Positions 21,470 to 31,090 of a stretch of 64,000 nucleotides of DNA are shown one piece after another. The stretch covers positions 155,091,889-155,155,888 of the forward strand of contig CM061231.1 in assembly GCA_030844895.1 (NCBI GenBank), in the 5' to 3' direction. Below the pieces are notes generated by a model, which saw only the letters and a program-made list of their open reading frames with translations, was not told the DNA's origin and ran no database searches. Every line of letters begins with the position of its first letter. The stretch's first letter is position 1. A program made the position numbers and the translations under genes. Source of the DNA: Ambrosia x helenae (lineage: Eukaryota > Streptophyta > Magnoliopsida > Asterales > Asteraceae).

Positions 21470-22019
21470 ACAATTTTATAAAAGGTAATTTGTTATCATG
21501 TAGATATATGATTGGATGAAAAAATTATAAAAAGATACGATGTAATTATTTGTGCTTAGAATTTGTGGTAAAATATTTCCAATCGTGTTGGGTTATTAGG
21601 TTGAAATGATCAACCCAAACACGAGCCATACATTTATTTGTGTCGTGTCTTGTCTTGTCGGATCCACCTAAAAATCGTGTCACGTTCTGTTCGACCGGTT
21701 AATATTTATTTGTGAATATAAGTATTATATAATGTCACACCAACTATCAAGGTAATGTCTCTAACATGTAAGATGCGCATGCAATCAATTCGTCAAATGC
21801 AAGTATCTACTAAGCCCAAGTGCTAACTTAATGGATGTCACTTAAAAAACTTGCTAAAAGGTCAAAGAAATAGTTGGTGAGAACCCATGTTTACATAAAA
21901 CAGTTAAATAAGGTTGATAAGATAAAGCTATGCTTGTGCTTGCATTCAACATGTATATATATATTTTTTTATAATAATATATATTTCTTTCATTGATAAA
22001 AAAAATGGTAAATTACATA
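21470..22019. other. Intergenic, no gene seen
   Basis: AT-rich sequence. The only notable part is 21590-21700, where GTGTCGTGTC-like words recur, suggesting an eroded relative of the adjacent hAT MITE. Confidence 0.35.
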
Positions 22020-22062
22020 AGGATGGTAGGTAGGCGGGCAACAAGCTGCGCCGCCACCCCAT
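22020..22062 (-). pseudogene. 3' scrap of the AAQLVARLP ORF family
   Basis: The minus strand encodes YGVAAQLVARLPTILM and a stop, followed by TTTATCAATGAAAGAAATA. It is the same protein end and tail style as at 15474-16130, 5'-truncated to about 45 coding bases. Confidence 0.6.
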
Positions 22063-22789
22063 ATTTCTTTCATGTATAATGTAATTAAGACTAGATGAAG
22101 CAAATGTAAGAGTACTCACATTTGGTTCCTCATAATTTTGTGATAGAAAACCCCATATTTTTATGGGTTATGAGTGGAGAAAATAAGTAACCTACTATTT
22201 ATCGGTATATTTGGGGATATCTAGGAATATTTTGGGGAAAATAGTTTTCGTGTGTTTATTTTTTTAATATTTGTTGAAAGTGGTTGTGAGTGGAAGAAAG
22301 AGAAACTGTGATGATTTTTAATGTAATATGTGGTTGTGAATAGTTGTGAAAGAATTGGGGATGAGAAACCTATTGTGAATGCTCGGTCGAAATGAGTTCG
22401 GCCCTGTCTCATTTACGCCTCATTCTGATACCATGAATGTTTGTATAAATCCCCTATGAAACACAATAGCATGCAATGGGATATAAATATAGACGGAAAC
22501 AGGGAAAACTATAGAACCTATAATTGTATGGCCCTTTAAGATAAGATACATAATAACTTACATGCCAACCATACCTAAACGATTTCATTATTTTATACAT
22601 AATTGAGTACTATAAAACTTATGATTAATCTTATGAACGTCATCGTTTCACCTAACATCTATATAAAACATAAACCCAACCTAAACATTTGGTGGCATAC
22701 TCTTGTTTGCACTTTCTTGAGAAAAATAAATGTCCATCACCAAATGGTTGCTACACGCAATAATAAGAACTGCATTGTGGAGGGTACGG

Positions 22790-23000
22790 GAAAATGAAGA
22801 TAAGAGCTTGAATTCATTTGGTCTCAAGTTTGAATCCGATCCAGAGGGGTTTTACCGCAGCGGGCCTTCGGGCGATGGATATTTCCCCGAATTGATGGCT
22901 TGGTGGACTTGGGCTGCCCAGTGGGCAACCATTTGTCTAGTGATAACCCGCTGACAGTTCATGTGATATTTAGTTTGCAGTTCAAAAAAAAAAAAAAGAA
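22790..23000 (+). repeat. Possible SINE-like repeat with A-rich tail
   Basis: GGTCTCAAGTTTGAATCC resembles a Pol III B box. The following body (CCGCAGCGGGCCTTCGGGC, GGGCTGCCCAGTGGGC) ends in TTGCAGTTC and a 15-A tract at 22983. No clear A box or target duplication, so this could be a cell-gene fragment or another repeat. Confidence 0.35.
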
Positions 23001-23193
23001 CATCATTGTTCCAAACTGACCTTTAACTAATATATGGAGTGCAGGTGATTGTTTATTAAAACTGATTAGTTGATTATAGTGTTTAGCTACAACAATAAGC
23101 TGTTTTGAAGGTTTATGAGATTGATTATGAAAACTTTATATTTGAATATCGTGTTAACAATCGTAAACCATCATTACATAACACGTTAATCAT

Positions 23194-23424
23194 TTTAGTT
23201 TAAGAATATTGCATCCATTTACCCAACTAACCATCATTACACATATATAGCCTCCCTACCCCCCCCCCCCCCCCCTCCCTCTCAAATCTCAACCCGGTTA
23301 TAGCTCTCTTTTTTTGTCACCACTTGTTATTTTTATCCATTTTGGGTATAAAAAAGTGTAGTTTAAAACAATATTGAGCTAATGGGCTTAGTTGGGTAAA
23401 TGGATGCAATATTCTTAAACTAAA
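23194..23424. mobile_element. Fold-back/MITE-like element with perfect 37-bp arms
   Basis: The left arm 23194-23230 (starts TTTAGTTTAAGAATATTGCA) and right arm 23388-23424 are exact reverse complements over 37 bp. The 157-bp interior has a long C-run near 23262-23275. AACCATCATTACA occurs just outside the left arm and again just inside it. No convincing target duplication was identified, so the superfamily is unassigned. Confidence 0.8.
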
Positions 23425-23793
23425 TTAAAAGTTAATTGGTTTAATAAACCAATTAGGTTTTTAAAATTAGTTACACTTTATATTAGATTTGTTTATTCCG
23501 GAACCTCCCGAAATATAATCTAGTAAAATATATAAAGAGAACCAAACAAAAAAATTGGCCCCCGTTATGGGTGTGTATATATTAGCCCATTACTTTTATA
23601 ATAGATACATGTCACTAGTTCGAAGTGCTTTCTTGTTTCTTGTAGAACATCTTTGTTAAATATATCCTTTAGACTACAACTAAACAATCACTAAGCAGAG
23701 AAAACATATGCAATCATTCATGTCTTGCATATAAATGATTTTTTTTTTTTTTTTTTTTTTTTGAAAGGCTAACTTCATTAAAAACAGCGGAAA

Positions 23794-23810
23794 ATCTCCA
23801 AGACGGAGAT
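23794..23810 (-). other. Stem-loop in the LINE 3' UTR
   Basis: ATCTCC and GGAGAT form a perfect 6-bp stem around a 5-base loop, about 30 bases before the poly-A tail. Some LINE reverse transcriptases recognise such 3' structures; this role is inferred here. Confidence 0.5.
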
Positions 23811-23827
23811 AACCACGAACCAATACA

Positions 23828-26800
23828 TCAAGTTACATCAAAAAGACACCATTTATCCCAATCTATCTTAACCTTTTTCGATCTACTATTAAACCATAAG
23901 AAACTAATAGCCTTCACTTCCGCAATCGTTTTGGAAACGTTAGCCTTTCCTTGCCTGAAAATAATCTCGTTCCGGTTCGCCCATATCTTCCAACACATGA
24001 TGACAACAATGCCGTAAATGATCTCCTTCCGGGAACTAGACGTAGGCAATAACTGAATATTTAGAATAATGTCTTTGATAGAGAACATGATCATCGGGGG
24101 GATCTTCAACCACGAAACCAACCCGCTCCATAACCCATTCGAGTGCAAGCAGCCTGTAAAAATATGGTCTGTATTTTCTGGGACCTCTCCGCAAAATCTA
24201 CACAACCCATCCCCAATATTGATATTCCGACGAATCAGATTTGAAGCCGTAGGAATTCTATCTAAGCTCGTCCTCCACATAAATACGTTGCATTTGCTAG
24301 GAATCCACTTACACCATTTATAAACGTCTCCATTTGCACTACTTTGATCGTTGCGGAGCCATTTCCTCGTTTCCTTGACCGTGTAAGTGATATTAGAACT
24401 AGAATTCCATCTCCACGAATCGCGTCGATGTTGCAACCGGACAGCGGTGACCAAACGGAAACAATCGATCAACTCCCGAATTTCATCGTCCAAAGAAGGA
24501 TATCGCCTCCAATCCCATTGAACTATGCCAGCATCGTTATCATAACCAATTCGGTCAACCACCTTGCACCACTTGTTTCTTTCAAGACGAAATAGATTAG
24601 GAAAAACATCTCGCAATGGCATATCGCTAATCCATGTATCCAACCAGAAACGAATATCCTTCCCGTCGCCAAGCATCCCACGAATCATATTAATGAACCG
24701 CGTCCCCTGAACTTGAGTCGCATATGCCGCTTTAACAATCTTGCTCCACGGGCCACTAGATTGTTTATTCCATGGAATCATATCCCACCGACGATTAGAA
24801 GCGTGAATAGCCTCAATAACCTGTTTCCACATCGCATTATCCTCGACTTTGAAACGCCAAATCCACTTGAACAACATCGAGTTGTTACATTCCAAAAGCC
24901 TACTCAAACCCAATCCACCTGCCTCTTTAGATTTCACCACATTATCCCAAGCTACCCAGTGTATCTTACCAATTTCATCCGTCCCACCCCATAAAAATCT
25001 TCTAATGAGACCTTCAAGTTTATTTATGACCGCTATCGGCGCCTTATACATAGAAAAATAATACGTAGGGATACTCTCCAAGACGGATTTAATTAACACC
25101 AATCTCCCACCCATGGATAAAATACGAGCCTTCCACAAAGAGAGCCGTTTTTTAAACACTTGAATCACCGGGTCCCAACTATTTATTCTAGACATATTAC
25201 CACCAACCACTATCCCCAAATATTTAAACGGGACCTCACCAAAACGACAACCTAGCCAAAGAGCTTTAGCTTGCACCTCCACATACGGCTTCCCAATTCC
25301 ATGCAACGTGGACTTATTGATGTTGATTCTTAGGCCCGAACATAACCGGAAAACGCGCAAGATCCTTCTTAGAGAATTAAAATTCGCTTGCGACCACTCC
25401 CCCATAACCATTGCATCATCCGCATATAATAAGTGGGATAGGACCGGGCCGTTATTAGGCAGACGCACCCCTTCAAACGCTCCCATAAGACAAGCTTTCC
25501 GAATAATGCTAGACAAGGCCTCCATAACAATTATAAAAAGAAATGGAGAGATGGGATCTCCTTGTCTAATACCTTTACTGCACGAGAATTCAAATGTGGG
25601 AGAGCCATTCACCAAAACCGAAGAGGAGGCCGACGCTAGGACGCCGTGAATCCACTCGCACCACCTATCCGGAAATCGCATTTGTTTCATGATCGAAATC
25701 AAGAACCCCCAATTGACGTTATCATACGCCTTTTCAAAGTCAATCTTGAACAAAAATAATTCTTTATTCCTCCGTTTTGCCCAAGACATAACCTCACTAA
25801 TAATCATAGGGCCATCCAGAATATATCTTCCCGACAAAAAAGCCGATTGGGTCTCATAAGTAACCGACTCCATGACCGTCTTCAATCTATTAGTAAGAAC
25901 CTTCGATATCACCTTGCTTATCACACCTATCAAAGTAATGGGACGATACTCACCCAACCCCACCGGATTCTCCACCTTCGGAATAAGAGTAATAAAAGAA
26001 GACCCCACCCCCTTATTAATCTTCCCAGTGTCGTGGAAAGCTTGAAAGATCTTCAAGAAATCATCTTCAAATAAGTGCCAAAATCTCTTGATAAAACGGA
26101 AATTAAACCCGTCTGGACCCGGTGCCTTGTCACTACCGCATTCAAACGCCGCCTCTTTAATCTCTTTTTTCGTAAATGGACCCACTAGAAAATCGGCTTC
26201 TGCATTAGAAATCGTCTTCAAATCATCACAAACCAGGTTCGGCCTTTCTTCCATCTCTTCTACAAACTTGTCCCTGAAAAAGGAAAAAACTTCACGTTTA
26301 ATTAGATTAGGTTTGGTAACCCAAACCCCGTTAGCCATAATACCCGGGATACAATTCGAGACTCTTCGTTTATTGATAACACCATGGAAAAAACTCGAGT
26401 TCTCATCCCCATCCCTAGCCCATTTCACCCTCGCCTTTTGTCTCAAATCCTTTTGAATAGCAACTTCAATCTCGCGAAGACGTCTATGCCCTTCACAATA
26501 AACCCAATATTCTTCTTCCCGTAAATCCCGGTGTTCCACCTCGCAATCCAACTCATCTAAATCCACCCGAATACTTTGCATCTCCTCCTCCTCAAACCTC
26601 ATGTAGCGATTTTTCCACTCCACAATAGCTTTGCGAATGAACTTTAATTTATGGAGAAGGAAAATATCCGGACATATGTTCTCACGGAATCGGCCGGCAT
26701 TAGTGTTAATCAAATCCTCGAACCCATCTCGATCTAACCAAGAGTTGAAAAACTTGAATGGTTTCGGACCAAAATTCCTATACTCAACTTTAAGAATCAA

Positions 26801-27472
26801 GGGACTATGATCCGATTTTCCCCTAGGCAAGGCTCTATACTCCGCATTAGGCCACATGTTAAGAAAATTTAAGGACACAAAAATTCTATCAATCCTGCTG
26901 CACTTATTACCCGCAACAAAAGTAAATTTTCTGCCTTGTAAACCAAACTCGTGTAAATCCAACCCATCTAAAAAATCATTGAACTCATCCGTAGAAACAG
27001 CATCAAACTTAGAGCTTTTCCTTTCACATCTATCTCGAACACAATTAAAATCTCCGCCAACAATCCAAGCAGAAGAATCTTGGCTAATAATCCTCTCCAA
27101 CTCCCTCCATACCACTCTCTTATCATCGATCCTTTGAGGAGCATAAACATTAACCAATCCCACCTTCATACCAATACTTTTGATAATACCATGAACGACA
27201 AGAAAATTCCTATGTTTAAGAACCGAAAGCTTTTGAAACACTTTCTTATCCCACATAGAAACTATACCCCCGGATCTACCCGTAGCATCAACCCATTCCA
27301 CCTCAAAATCACCCCTACCCCAAAACCTATCCAAATTGACATTCTGCAAAGACGTCAACTGGGACTCTTGAAACATAACGAAATTAATCTCATTGGCCAC
27401 TCTAATATTCGAAATCCAACCCGCCTTGTCCACCCGACCCATACCTCGAATATTTATGGACATAATATTCAT
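23828..27472 (-). CDS. LINE ORF2: endonuclease-reverse transcriptase
   Basis: A 1214-residue uninterrupted L1-type ORF2 protein, which nicks the target and copies the element RNA in place (target-primed reverse transcription). An AP-endonuclease-like domain covers about residues 1-230: N7-I-R, catalytic E36 (FQESQ), GGDFN at 139-143 and SDH at 220-222. The reverse transcriptase has EYRPITL at 508-514, FKIDFEKAYD with catalytic Asp at 575-584, GIRQGDPISP at 634-643 and YADD at 683-686. A cysteine/histidine zinc-binding motif (LCRFCGEVPENTDHIFTGC) sits at about 1090-1108. All key residues are present. The start overlaps the ORF1 stop by four bases (ATGA), suggesting reinitiation. There is no RNase H domain, as in most elements of this group. 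Confidence 0.97.
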   Translation of the reverse strand: MNIMSINIRGMGRVDKAGWISNIRVANEINFVMFQESQLTSLQNVNLDRFWGRGDFEVEWVDATGRSGGIVSMWDKKVFQKLSVLKHRNFLVVHGIIKSIGMKVGLVNVYAPQRIDDKRVVWRELERIISQDSSAWIVGGDFNCVRDRCERKSSKFDAVSTDEFNDFLDGLDLHEFGLQGRKFTFVAGNKCSRIDRIFVSLNFLNMWPNAEYRALPRGKSDHSPLILKVEYRNFGPKPFKFFNSWLDRDGFEDLINTNAGRFRENICPDIFLLHKLKFIRKAIVEWKNRYMRFEEEEMQSIRVDLDELDCEVEHRDLREEEYWVYCEGHRRLREIEVAIQKDLRQKARVKWARDGDENSSFFHGVINKRRVSNCIPGIMANGVWVTKPNLIKREVFSFFRDKFVEEMEERPNLVCDDLKTISNAEADFLVGPFTKKEIKEAAFECGSDKAPGPDGFNFRFIKRFWHLFEDDFLKIFQAFHDTGKINKGVGSSFITLIPKVENPVGLGEYRPITLIGVISKVISKVLTNRLKTVMESVTYETQSAFLSGRYILDGPMIISEVMSWAKRRNKELFLFKIDFEKAYDNVNWGFLISIMKQMRFPDRWCEWIHGVLASASSSVLVNGSPTFEFSCSKGIRQGDPISPFLFIIVMEALSSIIRKACLMGAFEGVRLPNNGPVLSHLLYADDAMVMGEWSQANFNSLRRILRVFRLCSGLRININKSTLHGIGKPYVEVQAKALWLGCRFGEVPFKYLGIVVGGNMSRINSWDPVIQVFKKRLSLWKARILSMGGRLVLIKSVLESIPTYYFSMYKAPIAVINKLEGLIRRFLWGGTDEIGKIHWVAWDNVVKSKEAGGLGLSRLLECNNSMLFKWIWRFKVEDNAMWKQVIEAIHASNRRWDMIPWNKQSSGPWSKIVKAAYATQVQGTRFINMIRGMLGDGKDIRFWLDTWISDMPLRDVFPNLFRLERNKWCKVVDRIGYDNDAGIVQWDWRRYPSLDDEIRELIDCFRLVTAVRLQHRRDSWRWNSSSNITYTVKETRKWLRNDQSSANGDVYKWCKWIPSKCNVFMWRTSLDRIPTASNLIRRNINIGDGLCRFCGEVPENTDHIFTGCLHSNGLWSGLVSWLKIPPMIMFSIKDIILNIQLLPTSSSRKEIIYGIVVIMCWKIWANRNEIIFRQGKANVSKTIAEVKAISFLWFNSRSKKVKIDWDKWCLFDVT

Positions 27473-29127
27473 GGATCCACCAATTGTAAGCTCTCATCGT
27501 TGACCGCAGTAGCTAGAGAGTCCTGAAAATTTTCCATGTTCGAAACTCCAAGGTCTCTAGCAAATGTTAAAGTATCTTCCACTTCTCTTCTAATTATTTC
27601 TTCACGAGTAGTGGTACTGCCATTGCCCGCATTAACATCCGCTCGGTCATTAAGATCCGGGGTAAGAAATACCTCCTGTTGAGCCTGTTCACTCCCCGCA
27701 GCCACCTGCACTGGCGTATCGAAAATAAACCTGTCAATGTCAAAAATATCATTATCTTCACGTACCCTCTTCTTAGGTCTATCTTTGTCCAATGGTGACA
27801 CAGATCGTCGATAGGTCCCTTTCTTCTTAGAATATTTGCCACTCTTCCGTTTACAGCTTCTAGACGTAACCCCGGCTCCCAATGAATCATCAAAGTGGCC
27901 ATTTAAGTGTGGCAACACTACATGCTCATCTACCTGTTGCTCAACTATCATCTCATCCGATTGCGTATCAACACTAACCGGTTTCTCCACTGGAACATCC
28001 AAAACCTCTACCACCTCATCCTCTAAATCAATCACACATTCAGGCACCCATTCCTCCAAATCCTCCTCCACATAAGCTAAATAAGAAGAGTCTCTCCAAT
28101 TAACTCGACACTTGCCGTCAACACGTGCATGCGACTGTAACAAAACACCCACAATAACGTAAGAGATGTCACCCTCATCAGAGTATTGTGCTTCTGCGAT
28201 TACCGAACCAAATTGGCCAGCAACTTCATTGGTTACCCCCTTATCCGCGATATGAATCGGAATACCCCTGATTTTCAACCATGCAATTCTATCCGTTTTC
28301 ACCACTTGACCAATCCAAGGCTCTAACGATGTAAACCAGTCTTTCCAGACTTCATTACTCGATAGAAAACTCTCCTTCCCGCTAATACTATCAAAGCTCA
28401 AAAGAACCGTCAGACCTCCCATGTATCGAATATTGCACCCATCCTTAAACCCTTCCTTCAATTTATATCTTAACGAGTTAAGAATACCCAGAGAAGAAGC
28501 TTTAGCCACAATACCACACTCATACAACTCCTGCAAATGCTTTCCATCCGATTGAACGGTCACTTCAGGGATCTTAGACTCCGGTTTTTTGTTAAGGAGA
28601 GTATCACGAAACGATCTCTGATCCACCTCTTCAGACGGGTTAACATCAACATGCATACGTTCCCCTCCATTCTGTTCATCCCCATGCACTTGTTCCTCCG
28701 GACCATTCACCGGTTTCCACACCGTTTCCTTGTGCACCGTACTATCGATCTTCTTCCCTTTATCGTTTGCATCCTTCTGTCCGTTCACAAACCTAGCTGG
28801 AACTATAAACAATTTATAGCTTCCAATCCAAACATCTTTGAGACTACCCTCCAAATCCAACCTATTTCTCGGTACTTTGAAAGTTGCAAATCCGAACCTT
28901 TTCCCCAGTTTATCGTATTTTCTAGCAATGTATATTCCTTGGACATCCCCATACCTTAGCAGAACTTCCTTCAGATCGGCCGAAGAACAACCTTCCGGAA
29001 GGTTTGAAACAAAGAATTTTACCCCGTCGCTTGATCCATTAGATTTCTGTTGTTGAACGTTGTTACGGTTCTTCTTGACAGGAACATCATACCAAGTATC
29101 AGTCTTAAACCTCTCTCGATTCGTCAT
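27469..29127 (-). CDS. LINE ORF1: RRM-containing RNA-binding protein
   Basis: A 552-residue open frame, the ORF1 chaperone that packages element RNA. An RRM covers about residues 36-110: RNP2-like FFVSNLP at 38-44 and RNP1-like KRFGFATF at 76-83. A middle region around residues 205-345 (LTVLLSFDSISGKESFL, WIGQVVKTDRIAWLKIRGIP) resembles the DUF4283-type domain common in plant LINE ORF1. An acidic linker follows, with a basic patch (CKRKSGKYSKKKGTYRR) and a nuclear-signal-like KKRVRED. There is no CCHC zinc knuckle, so this is the RRM type. The frame ends with TGA inside the ORF2 start codon overlap. Confidence 0.93.
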   Translation of the reverse strand: MTNRERFKTDTWYDVPVKKNRNNVQQQKSNGSSDGVKFFVSNLPEGCSSADLKEVLLRYGDVQGIYIARKYDKLGKRFGFATFKVPRNRLDLEGSLKDVWIGSYKLFIVPARFVNGQKDANDKGKKIDSTVHKETVWKPVNGPEEQVHGDEQNGGERMHVDVNPSEEVDQRSFRDTLLNKKPESKIPEVTVQSDGKHLQELYECGIVAKASSLGILNSLRYKLKEGFKDGCNIRYMGGLTVLLSFDSISGKESFLSSNEVWKDWFTSLEPWIGQVVKTDRIAWLKIRGIPIHIADKGVTNEVAGQFGSVIAEAQYSDEGDISYVIVGVLLQSHARVDGKCRVNWRDSSYLAYVEEDLEEWVPECVIDLEDEVVEVLDVPVEKPVSVDTQSDEMIVEQQVDEHVVLPHLNGHFDDSLGAGVTSRSCKRKSGKYSKKKGTYRRSVSPLDKDRPKKRVREDNDIFDIDRFIFDTPVQVAAGSEQAQQEVFLTPDLNDRADVNAGNGSTTTREEIIRREVEDTLTFARDLGVSNMENFQDSLATAVNDESLQLVDP

Positions 29128-29687
29128 GCTGAAGGATGAAAACCTATTCGCCGCCGTATCTCCAAAAACGCCTTCCTAGAATATCGGATCTGTCGAGCCG
29201 ATAAGGGACAGAAAAAAAATGTCCGAAGTGGGTGTGTCGTGACTGGAGGGATGACCTGGTTGGGGTGTTTGTTAGGGGTGACGAGGGGTTGTGGGTGGCC
29301 GGTAGTTGGAGGTGCAGCGGAGGGAAGGTGGAAGGGAGGCGGCGCAGGTTGGTTGTGGTATACGGTGGTGTGGGGTTTGTGGAGGTGATTGACCGCCCGT
29401 GGCTGGAGGTGCGGCGGATGGATGGTGACAGATGGATGGTTGGTGCGGCGGAGGGAGGATGGTTGCAGAGGGATGATGGTGGCGAGGATGGAGGAAGGCA
29501 GGGGGCGGCGGAGGTTGGGTGTGGTTGCAGACGGAGGGAGCAGGGTTGGTGGTTGGTGCGGCGGAGTTGGGGCCGGGAGGTGGGTTTTTAGGTCGGTTGA
29601 TCTAACCTAAGGTTAAAGTGAAATTCTTGCATATAAATGATATCTGAGTGACTTACTGACTTGATCACCAAGAAACATATATAACCA

Positions 29688-30436
29688 ATGGATTCAAAGA
29701 CAAACAAATCCACAAATAAAGAAACCAACAGGGGAGCATGGACAGCAGAAGAAGATGAAAAGCTAGCCGAAGCTATCGAGATACATGGGCCTAAAAAGTG
29801 GGCTGTTGTTGCAGCTAAAGCAGGTATGAATATCAAACTAAAACACATAAAAGGCGCGTAATTTAGAAGTTAAATATGGCTGAAGCGCGGATGTTTTGCA
29901 GGCTTGCGGAGGTGTGGCAAGAGTTGTAGGCTAAGATGGCTAAATTATTTGAGACCAAATATTAAGAGAGGAAATATATCTGATCAAGAGGAAGACTTGA
30001 TTATTAGGCTTCATAAGCTTTTAGGAAACAGGTTTTAATCAAATGGAAATTTTAATAAATTTATGAGTCTTATTATACTTTATTAACTGTTTTTTTTTTT
30101 TGTGTACTAAAAATGATGATTAGGTGGTCACTGATTGCTGGAAGACTACCGGGTCGAACGGATAATGAGATCAAGAACTATTGGAATTCTCATTTAAGCA
30201 AAAAGAAGGAGATGATGGAAAAACAAACTGGTGGTTATTCAACTAGAGATTGTTCCAAATCAGGCGGCATGAAGATGAAAGAAGAGGACGGAACCACCAT
30301 AGATGATGATCATGGAGATGAAGGTTCAAAGGGCAACTTCAATGTTGATGAGTTTTTTGATTTCTCAAATGAAGACCCTTTAAGTTTGGATTGGGTTAAC
30401 AGGTACCTTGAAGGTACCAATTGTGTGTTTCTCTAG
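29688..30436 (+). CDS. R2R3-MYB transcription factor, bHLH-interacting type
   Basis: Three exons, 29688-29823, 29902-30031 and 30124-30436, with GT-AG introns of 78 and 92 bp, give a 192-residue nuclear DNA-binding protein. R2 runs from GAWTAEEDEKLAEAI through KKWAVVAAKAG and GKSCRLRWLNYLRP. R3 continues KRGNISDQEEDLIIRLHKLL to GRTDNEIKNYWNSHL. The R3 helix has the [DE]Lx2[RK]x3Lx6Lx3R signature for binding R-like bHLH partners (DLIIRLHKLLGNRWSLIAGR). Intron positions match the common R2R3 pattern. The tail is short, acidic and ends DPLSLDWVNRYLEGTNCVFL, with no EAR motif. The family suggests roles in epidermal cell fate or flavonoid control (WER/GL1/MYB82/TT2 types); which one cannot be decided. 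A full-length LINE sits 63 bp upstream and may have displaced its promoter. Confidence 0.93.
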
Positions 30437-30802
30437 GAAACTTTTAGTTCTTAGTTCTTCCTTTGTGTGCATCATCTAATTTAGAAAATAGTTCTATGAT
30501 AGTATATGTTAATATTACTTGCAATGTAATAAATTATATATTTGCATGTATTTGATGTGATTATATTTCTGCAATGAATTACTATTCATGGACAAGTCGG
30601 ACGGGTTGAGTTATATGTTAGGGTTGGAAGGATCGTATTTTAGTACTTTCATAAAGGCCCGAGCATGGCAAGGTTGATCTGCAATCACTTTTTTGCATGT
30701 TGATTTGAAAATATTATGGATTATCAAAGGTCGATTATGATGATAAAATACTAGTATCACGATAATAATCTAAATACATGTGTAAAACAATTTAAGATAT
30801 TG
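30437..30802. other. 3' flank of the MYB gene
   Basis: AT-rich 3' UTR and intergenic DNA. AATAAA-like AATAAATTA lies near 30528. Nothing else is supported. Confidence 0.4.
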
Positions 30803-30805
30803 TAA

Positions 30806-31087
30806 GGCTATCCGGTGTGGGGATGTCCTAGGGCTGTCCCGGCCTGCCTTGGACGGGAACACCGCCCCTCTAGGGTTGTCCCCGTCTTGGATGTTCTATA
30901 TGGAACGGGGAGGACAGACCAAATTAATCAATTTTTAATGCATGGACCAATGGGAGGGGTGTTTTTGGTTGTCTTGGGCAGGCCACACCGCCCCCTTGGG
31001 GCGTCTCCCTTCTTAATATTTGACCCCCACTAACAATATTTTCTACGTAGAGGGGTGTCCTCCCGTCTCTATACCCGGCCAACAGCC
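30806..31087. mobile_element. Harbinger-like MITE (GGCTATCCGG type)
   Basis: The 282-bp G/C-richer block begins GGCTATCCGGTGTGGGG and ends ACCCGGCCAACAGCC, with TAA on both sides (30803-30805 and 31088-31090). The terminal repeats match only over the outer few bases and the GTGTGGGG/CCTCCCG style, so the call is moderate. Confidence 0.55.
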
Positions 31088-31090
31088 TAA

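Larger units (their letters stand above)
23740..29624 (-). mobile_element. Full-length L1-type LINE
   Basis: A 5885-bp minus-strand element. It has a C/A-rich 5' UTR (29624-29128, G-rich on the plus strand), ORF1 (29127-27469), ORF2 (27472-23828), a 65-bp 3' UTR (23827-23763) with a small hairpin, and a 23-A tail (seen as T at 23740-23762). The 17-bp duplication TCTTGCATATAAATGAT is perfect (23723-23739 and 29625-29641), so both ends are real and the insertion is young. Both ORFs are open throughout. The right end lies 63 bp from the MYB start codon. Confidence 0.97.

Noticed and set aside
23828..29600. Many plus-strand open frames of 70-150 codons across the LINE
   Set aside because: They are antisense shadows of ORF1/ORF2 or products of the G-rich 5' UTR, with no domain of their own.
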